In this document: positions 49,201 through 60,410 of the stretch, one piece after another
Numbering within the stretch: the first letter of the stretch is position 1
Layout of the letters: every line of letters starts with the position of its first letter
Assembly: GCF_042242105.1 (NCBI RefSeq)
Contig: NC_092019.1
Coordinates: forward strand, 5,980,328 to 6,044,327
Origin: Pempheris klunzingeri
Taxonomy: Eukaryota; Chordata; Actinopteri; Acropomatiformes; Pempheridae
DNA length: 64,000 nucleotides
Direction of reading: 5' to 3'
Position numbers and translations under genes: made by a program
Notes under the pieces: model-generated
Told to the model about the DNA's origin: nothing
The model's database searches: none
What the model saw: the letters and a program-made list of their open reading frames with translations, nothing else

Positions 49201-52200
49201 AAAGGGGGGAGGAGTATAGAGAAAGAGAAAGGAATTTCCAGGAGAATTGTTACCTAGAAGAAAGAGAGAAAAGGGTATGAGGAAAAAGTTATGCTGTTTG
49301 TCTTCATCTCCAGAAAATGACTGTGCTGAGTCCAAAGCCCTTCTAGATTAAAAAGTAGGAAAAGGGAAGAACTGCAGAAGAGAGAGCAGTGGCATTAGAA
49401 CTCAACGTACAGCACAGAAAACAACAGAGAAACTCACACAGACAGAATTAGAGGCCACAAGACGGATGCACACATGAACACAGACACAGCACGCTGGCTG
49501 TGCAGTCGGATGCCCTACCTGTTTGGCTGAGCTGAGAGGTGCTCCGGCTCTTGCGTGACATGCCAACCATGGCCTGCATTTTGGCACCAATGCTGGAGCG
49601 CCTCTTCTTGTCGTCAGTGCCTACCGTGCCGACCGCCGTGTCCGACTGGCTGCCGTCCGTCTTCTCCAGGTTGCACATGTCACCGCTGATGCTTGTGCTC
49701 TTGGTCATGTTCATCCCGCCCGACGAGCCCATTTGCCTGTTTTTCATTTTGGATGCAAAGTCACTGTCAGCCACCACCATTGACAGGGGGGCAGGCGAGG
49801 ACAGAGAGGAGAGGACAGGGCAGAGGAAAGAGGAGGCCAGCGGAGAGGATGTGAAAGGAGAGATGATGGTCGAGGAAACAGGACGACAGCGTAGAAGAGG
49901 AAGAAAGAGAGGACAGGAGAGGGCCAGGAGATGAGAGGGTGATGGGGTGAAAAGGAGAGAAGGACAGAGTTCAGGTCCAGGAGTTCATGACTTACAGTAT
50001 AGCTGAGTTTAGGGTTAAAGTAGGCGTATTGATCAAGTATTACAGTAGCCTACATACTACCTGAATTGTTGTGCTCTTAAGTTTTTGTCATTTTGACTTG
50101 TGAGAGTTGCTTTTTTTTCTATTTTCATTATGTTCCATCAAGCACAAAAGTAAGTAAGTGAGTTAAAACTTGAAGCACATCGTGGCTTCACTAACCGTTA
50201 GAAACTGTACAAGTATTTTTGTGAGATTTTCAAAGTTCTTGCCCACATCCAGTTTTTGTGATCTTAACCTGTGCAAGTGCTGTAGGATTCTTATTCTCAT
50301 TATTAGTAGTTAGTGCTGACATCTGACATTTTAAGTAGTATTATATTACTGAAGTACCAGATTTGTTTTGTCGGTGTGCACACTGAGTTAGATCAGAGTA
50401 GCTGGTTGTTATTATTATTCACCTGATGTTTAAACATTCAATCTCAAATTAAGTTTGCATTGTTTGTAAAAGGTTTTATCAATTAACTTTAACATTTACC
50501 TCAGTTGTAATATCTGATACAAAATGCACCACAGTTTAAGCATAAAGGTGACGGAGTGTCTATGTTTTATGTTAAATATAATGATTCATTTACACATAAC
50601 TCAGAGATCATAGGAAATGTTCATGTCATTTGCTTCTTCACACAGTTTTCTACATCTATACTTATATATACTTATATATTTACATTGTACATAGACCTTA
50701 AATGTTTATTTTTTTGCTTAAGTTAAATGTGAGTTTACTTTGATTACTTTGCTCAGCTTTGTTGTTCTTGTCTCCCGTTTTGTCTGTTTATGTGTAAGTA
50801 CACGAGAGCAGTGGAAAAACCCAAGTCCAATTCCTTGTATGTGTTCACATACACATGCAAGTAAAAGCGGATTCTGATTCTGAATTAACATCCAGCATTC
50901 TCTTGCTCTCTGTCATGTACAACTTGTGATAGAAAGTAACTGAGTCGCAACCAGACACTCCATACTTCCACATTAAACTGCACACAAAAAGAAAAGTTGT
51001 CTGTCATCAGCATTATTCTTCAGCTCTTCCCATTTGAAAGGAAATAGGCCAGTGTCCAAATTAGGGTCTTATTTTAGCTTTTCCAGTAAAATTATCTTTA
51101 AGAGACCAATTACATTCTGTATCAGAGGCTCTGCATTCTTAATGGGATGAGTTACATGTAGCGCCCTCAGGCTACTATTCATTAATTAAAGACCTTGACC
51201 TCCACCATGTAACTGTCTTATAAAGACAACTTATGGAGAGACACGCCGACTTAAATGGCAGAAGAATCAATGCAGTTTGACAATTGACTCTATCAATTAC
51301 TACAATTAGGCTCTTTCACATTCTGCTCTTTGATATATTAGACCTTAGTGTTCAACCCCGTGTATTAGAATTAATAAAATTATGGTATATGATTAAAATA
51401 ACATCTGACATTCTCATAGGATTTCAAGTGCAAGCCATTATATTGGATAACCTTGACACTGAGGGTGAGTGATGCTATTTATTAATTCAATTTAGTTGAC
51501 CCTTGAGCAGGAATTCATAGCCTTATGGTGCATGGTGCTCATACAGCATATAATAAATTGTGTTTGTAACAAAGTAACAAAGTGTATGAGGTCAGGAGTG
51601 ATCACTCATATTGATCTCCTCACTGACAAGAAAAACTCCTGTTATAATCACAAAGTCTTGTTATTTTGGTTGCCAGCTGACGGTGAGAGAAGTCAGATGT
51701 GCCCTAAAAGCATGCACACACCTCGTACCTAAAGCCTTTTGTTTATGTCAGTTCTAATGCCAGTGGGGTCTGTTATGGATCAGTGTCTACTTTAATGCAT
51801 AAATATTGAATGCTTATTGGGGGATTAGTGCCTTTGATCAGTTAATGCAGCCCAGAAGCTTTGAAGCAGACTTCAAGCGCCTTGACTCCTGACAACACCA
51901 TGTGCCAATGTGGTACAGGTGACATTTTAAAATATGCTCTTTCACTATCATCACAGTGAGGCTGCATTTCATCTGCTCTTCCATTACATCAAATATCAGC
52001 ACAGTGGCAAGGTCTGGGGGACCTGGCCATTGTTGCCTCGACAAATGATTGCTACACTGACATTAAAAAGGATGGGCTCAGAAACTGATCAGCACAGACC
52101 CTTTCAAATAGAAACGCATGCTGCATGATAACATTTAAAAAAAATTACCCAGGAGTTGAAAATTAGATGCAATTTATTCATCCAAATGTTCGTCTTGTCT

Positions 52201-55200
52201 AAGGGGACACACTGTACTAGTCAACATGATTATATCTACTGTAGAACAATCCTTAATCGATGTCCAGGAAGCAGGCCAGTAATAAAGTTTAAAATGGTCA
52301 TTTCTGACATGCTCTTCATCTTAAAACATCCTGTTGGCTCACATGATAATCTACTGGTCTAACTGGACACACTGTACTGATCACACTGACTGACTTAACT
52401 TTGACTTGACCTTCAAATAGACATTATTGTGAAATAAAGGTTTAGCAGCGTCCTCCAACGCCCCGCTCATTACTGTATCTCTACTCTCTGAACAAGTGTT
52501 GACACTCAGGCCAGTCTCACTGCGTAACTGTGCCTGCTTAGAAAACTGGGACTCTCAGGGGATTTCTGATTTTCAACTCAGCCCAAAGAACATAGTGTTC
52601 CTCATCATGCAGATTGCTCACCATGCATTTTCATCTAGGCCAAGATGTTCTCAAGGTAAAACAAAACCTGTTTTTTTTTTCTTTTGTCTTACAAAAGTGT
52701 TGACGGCATGCTGCCTTCAAATGGGGTAATCTACAGTTAGGTAACAATAGCATACGACCTCTAGGTAAGAAGACAGATAATCTGTGTCACCTGGTGATCA
52801 TCAAAAATTATCATTACACTAGCACTAGTGTAAATAAGATTTATATCAGCCTTAGAAAGCTGCATTACTACAAAATAATTCAGTTGTGTCATTACATTGT
52901 GATATTTTATTTAAAGTCTTTAAGGGCCATTTCATTTACCCAACTAGATAGAAAAAGGTTTGGTGTTTTGACAGCTGGATCATGAAAGCTGTCCTCCCAA
53001 ACTTCTCCCCTCATCTAGTTCACCTTTCAGAGAGAGAATCACTGCTTCTCTACTGGATGGAGGCAAAAGACACGGGCTTCCATGATGACGTTCCCCCCCA
53101 GCTACAGCATTGGCATGCTTACATGCCTGTGAAAACAGCCCCCAAGGTTTTTGGCCAGAGACAGAAGTGACTGATTAAAGTCTGGGGCTCATATTGAAAG
53201 GTTATGATCAGCCATAGAGGTAACTAAGATACAGGAGTCTCTCTTCATTCTCTAGACAAGCTGTTGTTGATGGGTGGAACAGGGATCAACGTAAACTCCC
53301 CTTCCTTCTTGTTAGTAAGGGTCAGCCCTTGTCCTTCAAAACACCAGTCTTTACTCTCCCTTTCATGACATTACCCAGGCAGCAATACTGGATGAAAGAC
53401 ATAGAGGAGGAGAGGAGGTGTGGGATTTAAAAGGGCTGATGGAAAGCTTCTTATGTCCTGGAGACCACTGGACACAACATCTGCTTAGAGCCACGTGTGC
53501 GTTTGCCTCTCTGTGCAGTGCAAGCGCTCGTAGACTAAAAACACATATGGCTATCATGATGTTCGAACTCCGAGTCAACATGAAAAGGCTTGTTTAATGT
53601 GTAGCAGATGTATATTTACACTGTGACCTCAATACATAAGAGATGAGTCATAAGTAAATGTAGCCAGTAGCGATGTTTCTGCCGAATCACATTTCTTCGT
53701 GGCTTTCATACATAAATGAGCAGAGCAGTGAATAAACCTTTTATCCATTGAGGCAGGTGCCATTTTATCTGTTTCACAGCAGCTTCCTCACTCCTTGAAT
53801 GATCTCTAGACACAGTATTGATTATTCTCAGTCCTCTGTTGACTGTTTAAGTCCACTGTGCAGGCGGATGTGAGTGTCGTCACTTCCAGAGCTTACAGTA
53901 CATAAAAGCACTTGGAAAATAGAGGTCCCTTTTCTTATCCTATCAAGTGCAAGGGTTAGGATCGGAGTTAGGGGTGTACACTTCAGAGGTTGTGTCCTCA
54001 TTAAAGAAAAATATTAAAATTATGGAAATGCACTAAGACTTCAGAAGCTGAAATTTTTGCTTGGAAAATGACTCCAACTAGTAATCAGATACTAAAATTG
54101 TCACTGGTAGCCTTTCTGTTGATTGACTGTCTTGACTTATTATACCTATACTTATGTATGCATACTATATTCTACCTTATGCAGAAATCCCAGTGCCCCC
54201 TGAACAATGTAAACAGTGTATGCTATAATCAAGCATACAAAACAAATCAGAAAGAAAGAGAACCCAGAAACACACGCGCTGGCTTGATAATTTATGTCCT
54301 GAGTTCTGACTGGATGGTGTAAATGATTGTAATATTAAAACTTTTTAAAATAACCACTGAATAATAATACACAACATAATAAGGTAACAGTTACTGCTGC
54401 TTAGCAACCACTCTTTTCACAACTGCTCTCGGACTTTAATTTGGTAAAAGAATGGTATTCAGCTATTACTACTGTGTAAATACTTTTGAATAATTGAATA
54501 ATATATTATTTTATGCTACTTATTTATTTGCATGTTAACATCAGCTTTTCAAACACTTTGCATTGTGCTTTAGTACACACATTGTTGACTATCTTTAACT
54601 TCACTGTGAAACATGGAATTTTGAGGTTAATTTACTGTGAACAGGTGCAACTCTCATCATCACATAAACATCCTAAGTAAACCTAAATGAGTAAAAACAA
54701 TATAGTGTTTTTTGTTGTCCTTTTATATCTCACCTCATGTGTTGTTGTCCCAGAAATGCAAAATATGCAATGACTCTTTTAGTGTTTTATAGATTTATAC
54801 TGTAGCTGTCATGAAGGAATTGGGGTTGATTACACTGATAACAGGTGTCAGCATGTTAAAAGCAGGACTAATCCAACTCACTTTCAGTCAAGGAGGAAGA
54901 TGTTTAAAACTGGAATACTGTAAATGAATTCCAAAGGATCTTCAGAATGGATTTGCTACGGTGGGCTTTTTAATCGCATTAATTATAGTTTCCGGTGACT
55001 TCACTGAAAGTGAACTGATTGCTGGTTGACAGTTTAGGTATGAGGGTTGTGGTGTTACACAGAAAGAGAGAAACTTTCTTGGCATGTTGAGTAGAGAAGA
55101 TGGAGGAATGTGGGAGGTGCGGGTTGACAAGTTGCAGGTGCAGAGCGAGACTGAAGGACTCAGACAGCACATGAAAAATACACACAGACGAAACACTGAC

Positions 55201-58200
55201 GCAGTATCCCAGCACTGAGCAGCACAGACAAACAGTAAAGCAACACAGACTGCAGCCTCAACAGAAAACACTGCACTGTCTCAGGATTTTTAGTATTAAG
55301 CTGCACCTAAAAATACACTGTGTAGACACTATAGCTGTATACTTGGCAGTGGATACACTCCTGCTTCTACCATTACGCACATGGTATGTGTTTTCTTAAT
55401 CAGACTGTGCGCACTGGTGTAGCGTTAATCGCACATAAGAGGGTGTAGCTTTTATCTTAATGTGTTTTCTCTCAAGTCCAGGCAGACGCTGATGAGTTCA
55501 AACATGGGTGTGAGTGTGATCCTGCTGTGAATGTGATTTGATAGTGAAGACATCTTATTAGGAGAGTAAGCTAAGCTTTTATCCTGCTGTGGGATTTCAA
55601 ATCACTTTGGTCTTGAAACTGGTACTGACATTCTTTTTATACCTGTAAGTCCTACAGTCTTCAAATTCAAGACATCTTGTGGCCACCATAAAACAGTATG
55701 CAAAATTAGCCTTGACATGTTAAAAAAAACGTCTGCATGCATCAACTTAAAAAGACGAGATTTCCACACATGCATTCGGTCTTATATGTGTGATTGATTA
55801 AAACACAAGCATATCTTTTCAGTAAAATGTAAATACTTCAACCTCTGAGCTAAATTATACTCTTGAGAATGGAGAACTAGGAAAATGTAACCATAATGAA
55901 ATAAGACAGCTGTTTGGCAACTAGAGGATCATTAGAGAAACCGCAGCATTGTTACTGCAGTGTGCCTTTAAGGTCCCAAAGTGAAATCTATCAGTTCACC
56001 ACTATCTGTCTGCAAACTGTTAGCAGGTGAGTATTTTCTGTGTGAGTGGTGTTTGTGTAAGTGTCACACTCCACTACTGTAGGAATATTTATCTGCTGCC
56101 ACTTACACCTGGAGGTATCTTACTGTGCAGATATGTGTGTTTGGTTTTATTCACTGAGGTTTTGAGATATCCATCTGTGAGATATCTACCTCCGCCCCAA
56201 GACAATGGAGGCGAATTGAATTTTGATTCATTTCTGTTGTGCTGTACTTGTATTTTCAATTTAATTTCCATGAATTACATTTTAAAAACAGCACACATCT
56301 TTCCATATGCAAAGTCTGTTAGTCAGGATAATAATCCACAGACATCAATGGTAACAGTTTCCAGTGTTTTTGAGTGATAATGTTTAATGAAATCTGTTGA
56401 CAGTTACATCTTAATAAAAAGGGCATTGCTTGTATTAGGAGACATTGTCCAAATGATCCTTTGATGTACAGTATAATAATCTATAACAAATTTCATGCCT
56501 TCCTTTATGGGACGATTAAAGGAAGCAATTACTGATTCCTCTCTATACATAGGCTGATGTCACGCGTCAATGCTCACTCTTACAAGTATCAATATCACCT
56601 TCCTTCATTTCATCGTCCCACTTTCCTTCCTAACTGTGACTCCCATCTATTCATCCATATATACTGTGCATCAATGCCTAGTAGGTATCTTAAAACCTCA
56701 GCAAATGAAACTGAACCTGCCTGCATTGCTACATAAGATGTTGCTTTTTTTCTTTATGATTTGGCTGAACTGCTTCTTCATCTTAAAAGCTTTCTGTCCT
56801 GTTTCCATGTTATCTTATCTTCTACTTAAATGTGAACCGTTCTCAGCTCACTACAATTATCAAGTAGTCATGTTACTATACTTGAGTATTGGTTAGGGTT
56901 AATAGGGCCACGGTTAATATATTTATCAAGTTTAAAGGGCGGAGGATTGCACGTCATCATAGAACTGTGCAAATGTCAGTGGGCTGCTGGGAGCTGCAGG
57001 TCTTCATTACTGTTAGTAGGAGTCTACAGTTAGAGGCTGCCACACATGTGTTACCTGAGGTCAGTCTCTGAGATACTCCTCTGGTGCAAGTCGTCTTCTT
57101 TCTCCACCAAATCCTCCTGATGTTCCTTGTCTGTGTCTACATTCCCCACTGATCCCTTCCTCCCCCCCTGCGATCTCCCTTTTTTACTGGTCCTTCTCTT
57201 TTCCTCTCGTCCTCCCCCACCCGCCTCCTCCTCCTCTAGCACCTCTCCTAACTGCTCATCCCCCTCCCGAGACTGGCTCCTTGATCGCAACTGGCTGAAG
57301 ACGGAGACAGATGCATGAGAGCAGCACATGCAAAGCAGAAAGAAAACCAAACAAAGCATGAATATTGTCAACAAGAGAAAGAAGAACAAACGCAGAGACA
57401 CAGCGCAGCCAAAACCAAAAGCAGACTGATTCAAAATAAAAAAAAAAAACAGAAATGTACACTTCCAGCAAAGCGTCATGCAGATGCTTTTTGCTTTGTT
57501 ATGAGACAACACCCAAAGAGATGCAATGTTTTTATATTAACTATGTGTTGCCAGACATGGACAAACTTCCCCAACTGCCAGAATGAGCAGAGTTCAATCA
57601 TTTGGTTCCAGATTTTTCTAAATGGAGCCAAACCTGAACTCATCACAGTGAGAAAATGACACACAGTGCTAGGGGGTGCATTTTCCTCTTGCAGTTTTAC
57701 CAGGTGCAAACAATTTCAGAGCTGAAAACGTCTGGACGTGGCAGCATGCACATATAAAAGGTTCACAGCTGAGGGGGATTTGTCCATTCCTGATAACAGC
57801 TTGATGAATTTAAAAAGTGAGATAAAGTTCACTGTCCCCTGGTGTGGACATCAGCCTACCGGATCTTGCGGTTTCCTTGCGGCCGTTCTGATTGGACAGA
57901 CACGTAGCTCGTGCTGCTGAACCGAGAGGCACTACTGTTTCTCGACACAGCGGACACGTCGCTCACATCACTGTCCGAAGACTTGGCCGACAGGTTATCT
58001 GAGCCGCGTGGATCTCTGCCTGAGCGCTGCAGAAGACAAAAACAATGCAGAAAAGGTTACTTATTATGATGATGTCTTATAACACAAAGTATATTGTGTA
58101 GTCATTTTTCAAACAAAAGTCCAATCATTTTAAGTCCATGCTCTTTTCAAATGTTTAGGGGTTCCTCATACTGTACTTATCATCATTTAACATAATGAGA

Positions 58201-60410
58201 GACTAAGATAAACTCATTGAAAGGGTATGAAATCAAACAAAACTGCTCATATGGCTTTAGCTTTATAAGGACATCAAGTCATGATCAAGTTGATTTCTGC
58301 TGCAGAGGTGGGCCGATGAATTTGAATTATGCAGACTTATTGCTTTAGCTCTCAGATGAGGACAGAAAGAAAGAGAAGGGAGGATGTAGATACATAAGGT
58401 GTGTTAGGTGTGCCTTTTGAAAGGTCAGAATGCACTTCAGTCAAATACATCACAGAAATATAGCAGTAGTATAGTAGTAGAAAGTAGTCAAGAAATATAC
58501 AGCTGAGTGTTGAATATCGTAGGTTTTCACAATGTGAGATAATATCTGAGTCAAGTGCGCTCAGGGCATTTAGAAAAGACAGTTCTGTGTACAATTTCAA
58601 CTTCCCTGTCAACATCAATCACCTCATGATCAGCGTTTATCAGTTTCATATCAAATATCGACAAGTTTTGACGGGCGTACATCACCAGAGACAGAACTGG
58701 AGAACGATCTTGATTGGTCAGCTGAATAATACTTGTTTAGGATACATATTTCCATTTGATGCTACTTTATATGCATTCTCTTCTACCTGTCTGAGAGAAA
58801 TATTGTATTTACACTCCACTCCACAGGATTCTACATTAAACACATGATTGTCTAAAATAATATGATGCGTGATGATAGGTTAAAATACCCAACATCACAA
58901 TAAGATTACACTGTTTGGTGTAAAAAATGTATACATAATGTTAATTTGACCACATACAACACTAAAATCCTGCTTACATAAGATACTACTACTACCTACA
59001 TACTTACATGTTAATCCATCTAGAATAATAAACTAATACTAATATGGTAGGCAGGTTATTGTACTTTTGAACATTTTTTACATTGTGGTATTACCTCTTC
59101 TCTTAGTAAACCAGCTTTACACTGAGGCTTCCTTGGAAGCTCAACTGGGGTGACAATCTTGGCTCCACCTTAATTCAAGAAAACCTTTAAAACTGGATGT
59201 GTACATACCGTAATATCCTGTGAGTATTTTTTGTGAAGTGTTTACTGTAAGAGAGCCCGAACTGAGAGTTGAGAGCAGGCGCTTATAAGTCTTGTTTAAT
59301 AATAGTGAGAGCATTGTTTTGTCAATGACACTTCCAGGAAGGATATCGTCCAACAGACAAGGACAACTCACAATTTAACCTGCTTTTTATAGACTCCTAG
59401 CACAACACATTGGCTGCTCCTATTGCAATAGTTTTCATACCACAGACTTAAAAGGAAAGCTGGAAAGGGAGCCCTACGACTTGGCCCAGACTGCCGCGAG
59501 AGACACAAGGTCTCTAAACATGTTCAGGACCTCTTCAGAACAGAGTAATAAACTCTGACTCTGCGTATGCTCACTGTCACATTCCTCGAATTTACAACAA
59601 AAGCCTCAAAGGCTCAGTTCAACCAAAAGTCAAAGAGAAAACACATTTTGTCACGTACACCTGCTTGTCTCTAACCTTGTATAACTTTGGTTTTGAGTGG
59701 AGATATCCACTTATATTTGTAAGGCTCAAAGCACTGAAAACTGAGCACAATAGTAGTGTATTTTTCTAAAAATCTTGTCTCAGTCACTCAAGATAATGCA
59801 CCGCCCCGGCTGTGAACATGAATCATTATAGTTACAATTATTTCCCAACAAAAAACTGTTGAAAGTGAGGTCTGGGAATCATCCTGTATTACTAAGACAT
59901 AGTTTCTGGGTAGGTATGTTGCTGCTGAGTTTTTGTCATCGAAATGTCAAAGCAAAACTAGCTGCATGGCTCAATACCACGAGGAGTAAGTGGAGATACA
60001 TGTTTGGGTGAATTGTCCTTTGAACCTAACTTGGTGTTTTTAAACCTTTGAACCAAGTTATGTGTTTCCTTGTTTTGGTACACTTGTGTGACTTAGACTG
60101 TGTGTATACAGTATTTACACTATGCAAACATCAATGCACAAGCACACTATGATGTTGATACGTGAATGTGTACATGCTTGACTGCTTGCAAAGTGTACCA
60201 TATGGCCTATGCACAGCGCAACCATGCAGACAGTATACCGCACACGTTTTTTTTTCTGTGAATCAGGAGCATCGAAGCATACATCTAGCATATCTGGACA
60301 CGTTTGTACCTTGTGGTAGTCCTGCTCCAGCCTGGAGTCGGAGCCTGCTCCCTGTTTGTACTTGTTCATCTTCAGTTTCATCTGCCTGGTCCTCTCCTCC
60401 ATGTCCATAC
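34046..60410 (-). CDS. rims2: regulating synaptic membrane exocytosis protein 2 (RIM2), 3' part; gene continues past the right edge
   Basis: RIM proteins are presynaptic active-zone scaffolds that bind Rab3, Munc13, Ca2+ channels and liprins and organise vesicle priming. The long-form exons seen in coding order are 60310-60410, 57860-58026, 57055-57294 (cassette), 49519-49763, 35312-35453, 34943-35055, 34675-34776, 34375-34514 and 34046-34249, with matching phases and GT/AG sites. Signatures include MEERTRQMKLKMNKYKQ, SSDSDVSDVSAVSR, SDFASKMKNRQMG, KSTSISGDMC, KKRRSSIGAKM, QFSDFLDGLGPAQLVGRQT and the C2B domain. The Rab3-binding, zinc-finger, PDZ and C2A exons are not in the window. RIMS2 rather than RIMS1, 3 or 4 is inferred from residue similarity and from linkage to dcstamp and dpys. 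Whether it is the a or b teleost duplicate cannot be told. Confidence 0.92.
34375..34514 (-). CDS. rims2: rims2 C2B exon
   Basis: Completes the Ala codon and reads PYVKVYLLENGVCIAKKK through ESPGGKVLQ. The acceptor is TTCTCAG|CA and the donor CAG|GTAAGG. The polybasic KKKTKVARK strand typical of RIM C2B domains is present. Confidence 0.95.
34675..34776 (-). CDS. rims2: rims2 C2B first-strand exon
   Basis: Reads DIQIGMVEKKGALEVEVIRA then RGLVGKPGSKALP. The acceptor is TTGTTCAG|GT and the donor CCAG|GTAATT. It begins the C2B beta-sandwich. Confidence 0.93.
34943..35055 (-). CDS. rims2: rims2 pre-C2B exon
   Basis: Reads LIFPGVRLSSDAQFSDFLDG then LGPAQLVGRQTLATPPM, nearly invariant across RIM1 to RIM4. 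The acceptor is TTTGTCAG|T and the donor ATGG|GTGAGA. Confidence 0.95.
35312..35453 (-). CDS. rims2: rims2 exon shared by long and gamma forms
   Basis: Starts with two bases completing a Glu codon, then AGGKKLRSTIQRSTETGLAV and MTRQASRESTDGSMNSYSSEG. The acceptor is GTGTGCAG|AA and the donor GGGAAA|GTAAGT. Both the long-form exon at 49519 and the gamma first exon at 37992 end on a single G and splice here in frame. Confidence 0.94.
36055..36078. repeat. (CA)n microsatellite
   Basis: A CA run of about 24 bases inside a rims2 intron. Confidence 0.9.
36488..36512. repeat. (AAT)n microsatellite
   Basis: A trinucleotide AAT run of about 25 bases. Confidence 0.9.
37992..38136 (-). CDS. rims2: rims2 gamma-type alternative first exon
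   Basis: Encodes 48 residues plus one base, starting MGRQGHDTSA and containing SLSASFEALAVYFPCMNSFD followed by EEDG, the signature N-terminus of gamma RIMs (also seen in RIMS4). The donor is GGAG|GTAAGA on the - strand. Splicing to 35312-35453 gives GEAGGKKLRS, and the full gamma protein is 281 residues. A downstream in-frame Met also exists at residue 15, so the true start could be slightly later. Confidence 0.9.
38137..38325 (-). promoter_or_regulatory. rims2: probable 5' UTR of the rims2 gamma transcript
   Basis: This lies between the gamma start codon and the region about 30 bases downstream of a TATA box. The transcription start is inferred only from that spacing. Confidence 0.4.
38352..38358 (-). 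promoter_or_regulatory. rims2: TATA box of an internal rims2 promoter
   Basis: TATAAAG on the - strand, about 220 bases upstream of the gamma start codon, correctly oriented and with a CCAAT-type element about 100 bases further upstream. Confidence 0.5.
38459..38466 (-). promoter_or_regulatory. rims2: CCAAT-type element (CTGATTGG) upstream of the gamma TATA box
   Basis: The - strand reads CTGATTGG, the inverted CCAAT box bound by NF-Y in either orientation. It sits in a locally GC-richer stretch. Confidence 0.45.
40006..40068. repeat. CTCACACA minisatellite
   Basis: An eight-to-ten base CTCACACA-like unit repeated about six times with small variations, ending in a CA run. It lies inside a rims2 intron and has no spacer structure. 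Confidence 0.9.
40361..40487 (+). repeat. 3' end of a non-LTR-like fish repeat with (TTGA)n tail
   Basis: TTGAATTGTTGGGTTTCTCT is followed by GATATATAAATATGCTATATAAG and a TTGATTGATTGATTG tail. Repeated tetranucleotide tails after CTATATAA are typical of L2/RTE-type or SINE copies in fish. A related but tail-less copy lies near 44.31 kb. Confidence 0.5.
42370..42605 (+). repeat. interspersed fish repeat (CTGGAGCCAATCCCAGCTGA type)
   Basis: Contains CTGGAGCCAATCCCAGCTGA, GGGCGAGAGGCG, AATCATTCACAATCACACC, TTTAGAGTCGCCAATTAACC and TTTGGACTGTGGGAGGAAGC in that order. This is one of the most recognisable repeats of teleost genomes. Confidence 0.8.
44300..44400 (+). repeat. second GTTGGGTTTCTC-type repeat fragment
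   Basis: CGTTGGGTTTCTCATTAGGA with a following ACTTTGGTTTTGACTTGCC parallels the copy at 40.36 kb (GTTGGGTTTCTCTTAAGGA, GTTTGGTGTTGACCTGC). It is diverged and truncated. Confidence 0.4.
49519..49763 (-). CDS. rims2: rims2 long-form exon with the KKRRSSIGAKM module
   Basis: Reads DFASKMKNRQMG, MTKSTSISGDMCNLEKTDG, SQSDTAVGTVGTDDKKRRSS and MSRKSRSTSQLSQT, closely matching RIM1 and RIM2. It begins with one base completing a codon and ends with a single G before GTAGGG. The acceptor CTGACAG|T is chosen for frame; the pyrimidine tract lies 15-40 bases upstream of it. Confidence 0.9.
49764..57054 (-). other. rims2: rims2 intron
   Basis: About 7.3 kb with no recognised exon. A G/A-rich block at 49.78-49.98 kb flanks the exon, and a partial interspersed repeat lies near 56.13-56.25 kb. 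Confidence 0.75.
56125..56250 (+). repeat. partial copy of a GAGATATCCA-type fish repeat
   Basis: GTTTTGAGATATCCATCTGT followed by GAGATATCTACCTCCGCCCC and CAATGGAGGCGAATTGAA matches the central part of a common fish repeat whose more complete relative lies at 59.6-60.0 kb. Confidence 0.5.
57055..57294 (-). CDS. rims2: rims2 alternative (cassette) exon, charged
   Basis: 240 bases: QLRSRSQSREGDEQLGEVLE, an acidic/Gly run, then a basic RRTSKKGRSQGGRKG segment, and finally DDLHQRSISETDL. The acceptor is CTTCAG|C and the donor CTCAG|GTAACA. It starts after two bases and ends on two bases, so it can be skipped without breaking the frame. Composition is charged and probably disordered. I infer alternative use from the phase, not from transcripts. 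Confidence 0.75.
57860..58026 (-). CDS. rims2: rims2 exon with the SDSDVSDVSAVSR motif
   Basis: Reads RSGRDPRGSDNLSAKS, SDSDVSDVSAVSRNSSASRF and SSTSYVSVQSERPQGNRKI plus two bases. The acceptor is TTCTGCAG|CGC and the donor CCG|GTAGGC. This is a serine-rich linker highly conserved between RIM1 and RIM2. Confidence 0.93.
58027..60309 (-). other. rims2: rims2 intron
   Basis: About 2.3 kb. Its right half contains a fish interspersed repeat at about 59.6-60.03 kb; no exon was recognised. Confidence 0.75.
59600..60030 (+). repeat. interspersed fish repeat (GGAGATATCCAC type)
   Basis: TTTTGAGTGGAGATATCCAC, AAGGCTCAAAGCACTGAAAA, CACTCAAGATAATGCACC and ATCCTGTATTACTAAGACAT occur in the order of a repeat known from many percomorphs. 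It is a degenerate copy. Confidence 0.6.
60310..60410 (-). CDS. rims2: rims2 exon with the MEERTRQMK motif
   Basis: After GTGCTTAG two bases finish a Gly codon, then MDMEERTRQMKLKMNKYKQ and GAGSDSRLEQDYHK. The donor is AAG|GTACAA. It matches the conserved RIM linker after the C2A domain. The preceding exon must end with one base and lies at higher coordinates. Confidence 0.93.

Larger units (their letters stand above)
38467..49518 (-). other. rims2: large rims2 intron upstream of the gamma promoter
   Basis: About 11 kb without a recognised exon. It contains an A-run near 39.26 kb, a CTCACACA satellite at 40.0 kb, two copies of a GTTGGGTTTCTC-type repeat (40.36 and 44.3 kb) and one interspersed fish repeat at 42.37 kb. 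Confidence 0.75.

Noticed and set aside
49539..49934. 131-residue + strand open frame opposite a rims2 exon
   Set aside because: It is the antisense shadow of exon 49519-49763 plus a purine-rich flank. The - strand reading matches RIM proteins closely.
54942..55271. - strand frame with a signal-peptide-like N-terminus
   Set aside because: Only the first 20 residues look like a signal peptide. The rest has no motif, no mature-domain pattern and no splice context, and it lies in a rims2 intron.
57127..57318. Proline/serine-rich + strand frame
   Set aside because: It is the antisense of the charged rims2 cassette exon 57055-57294; the - strand reading has matching splice sites and phases.
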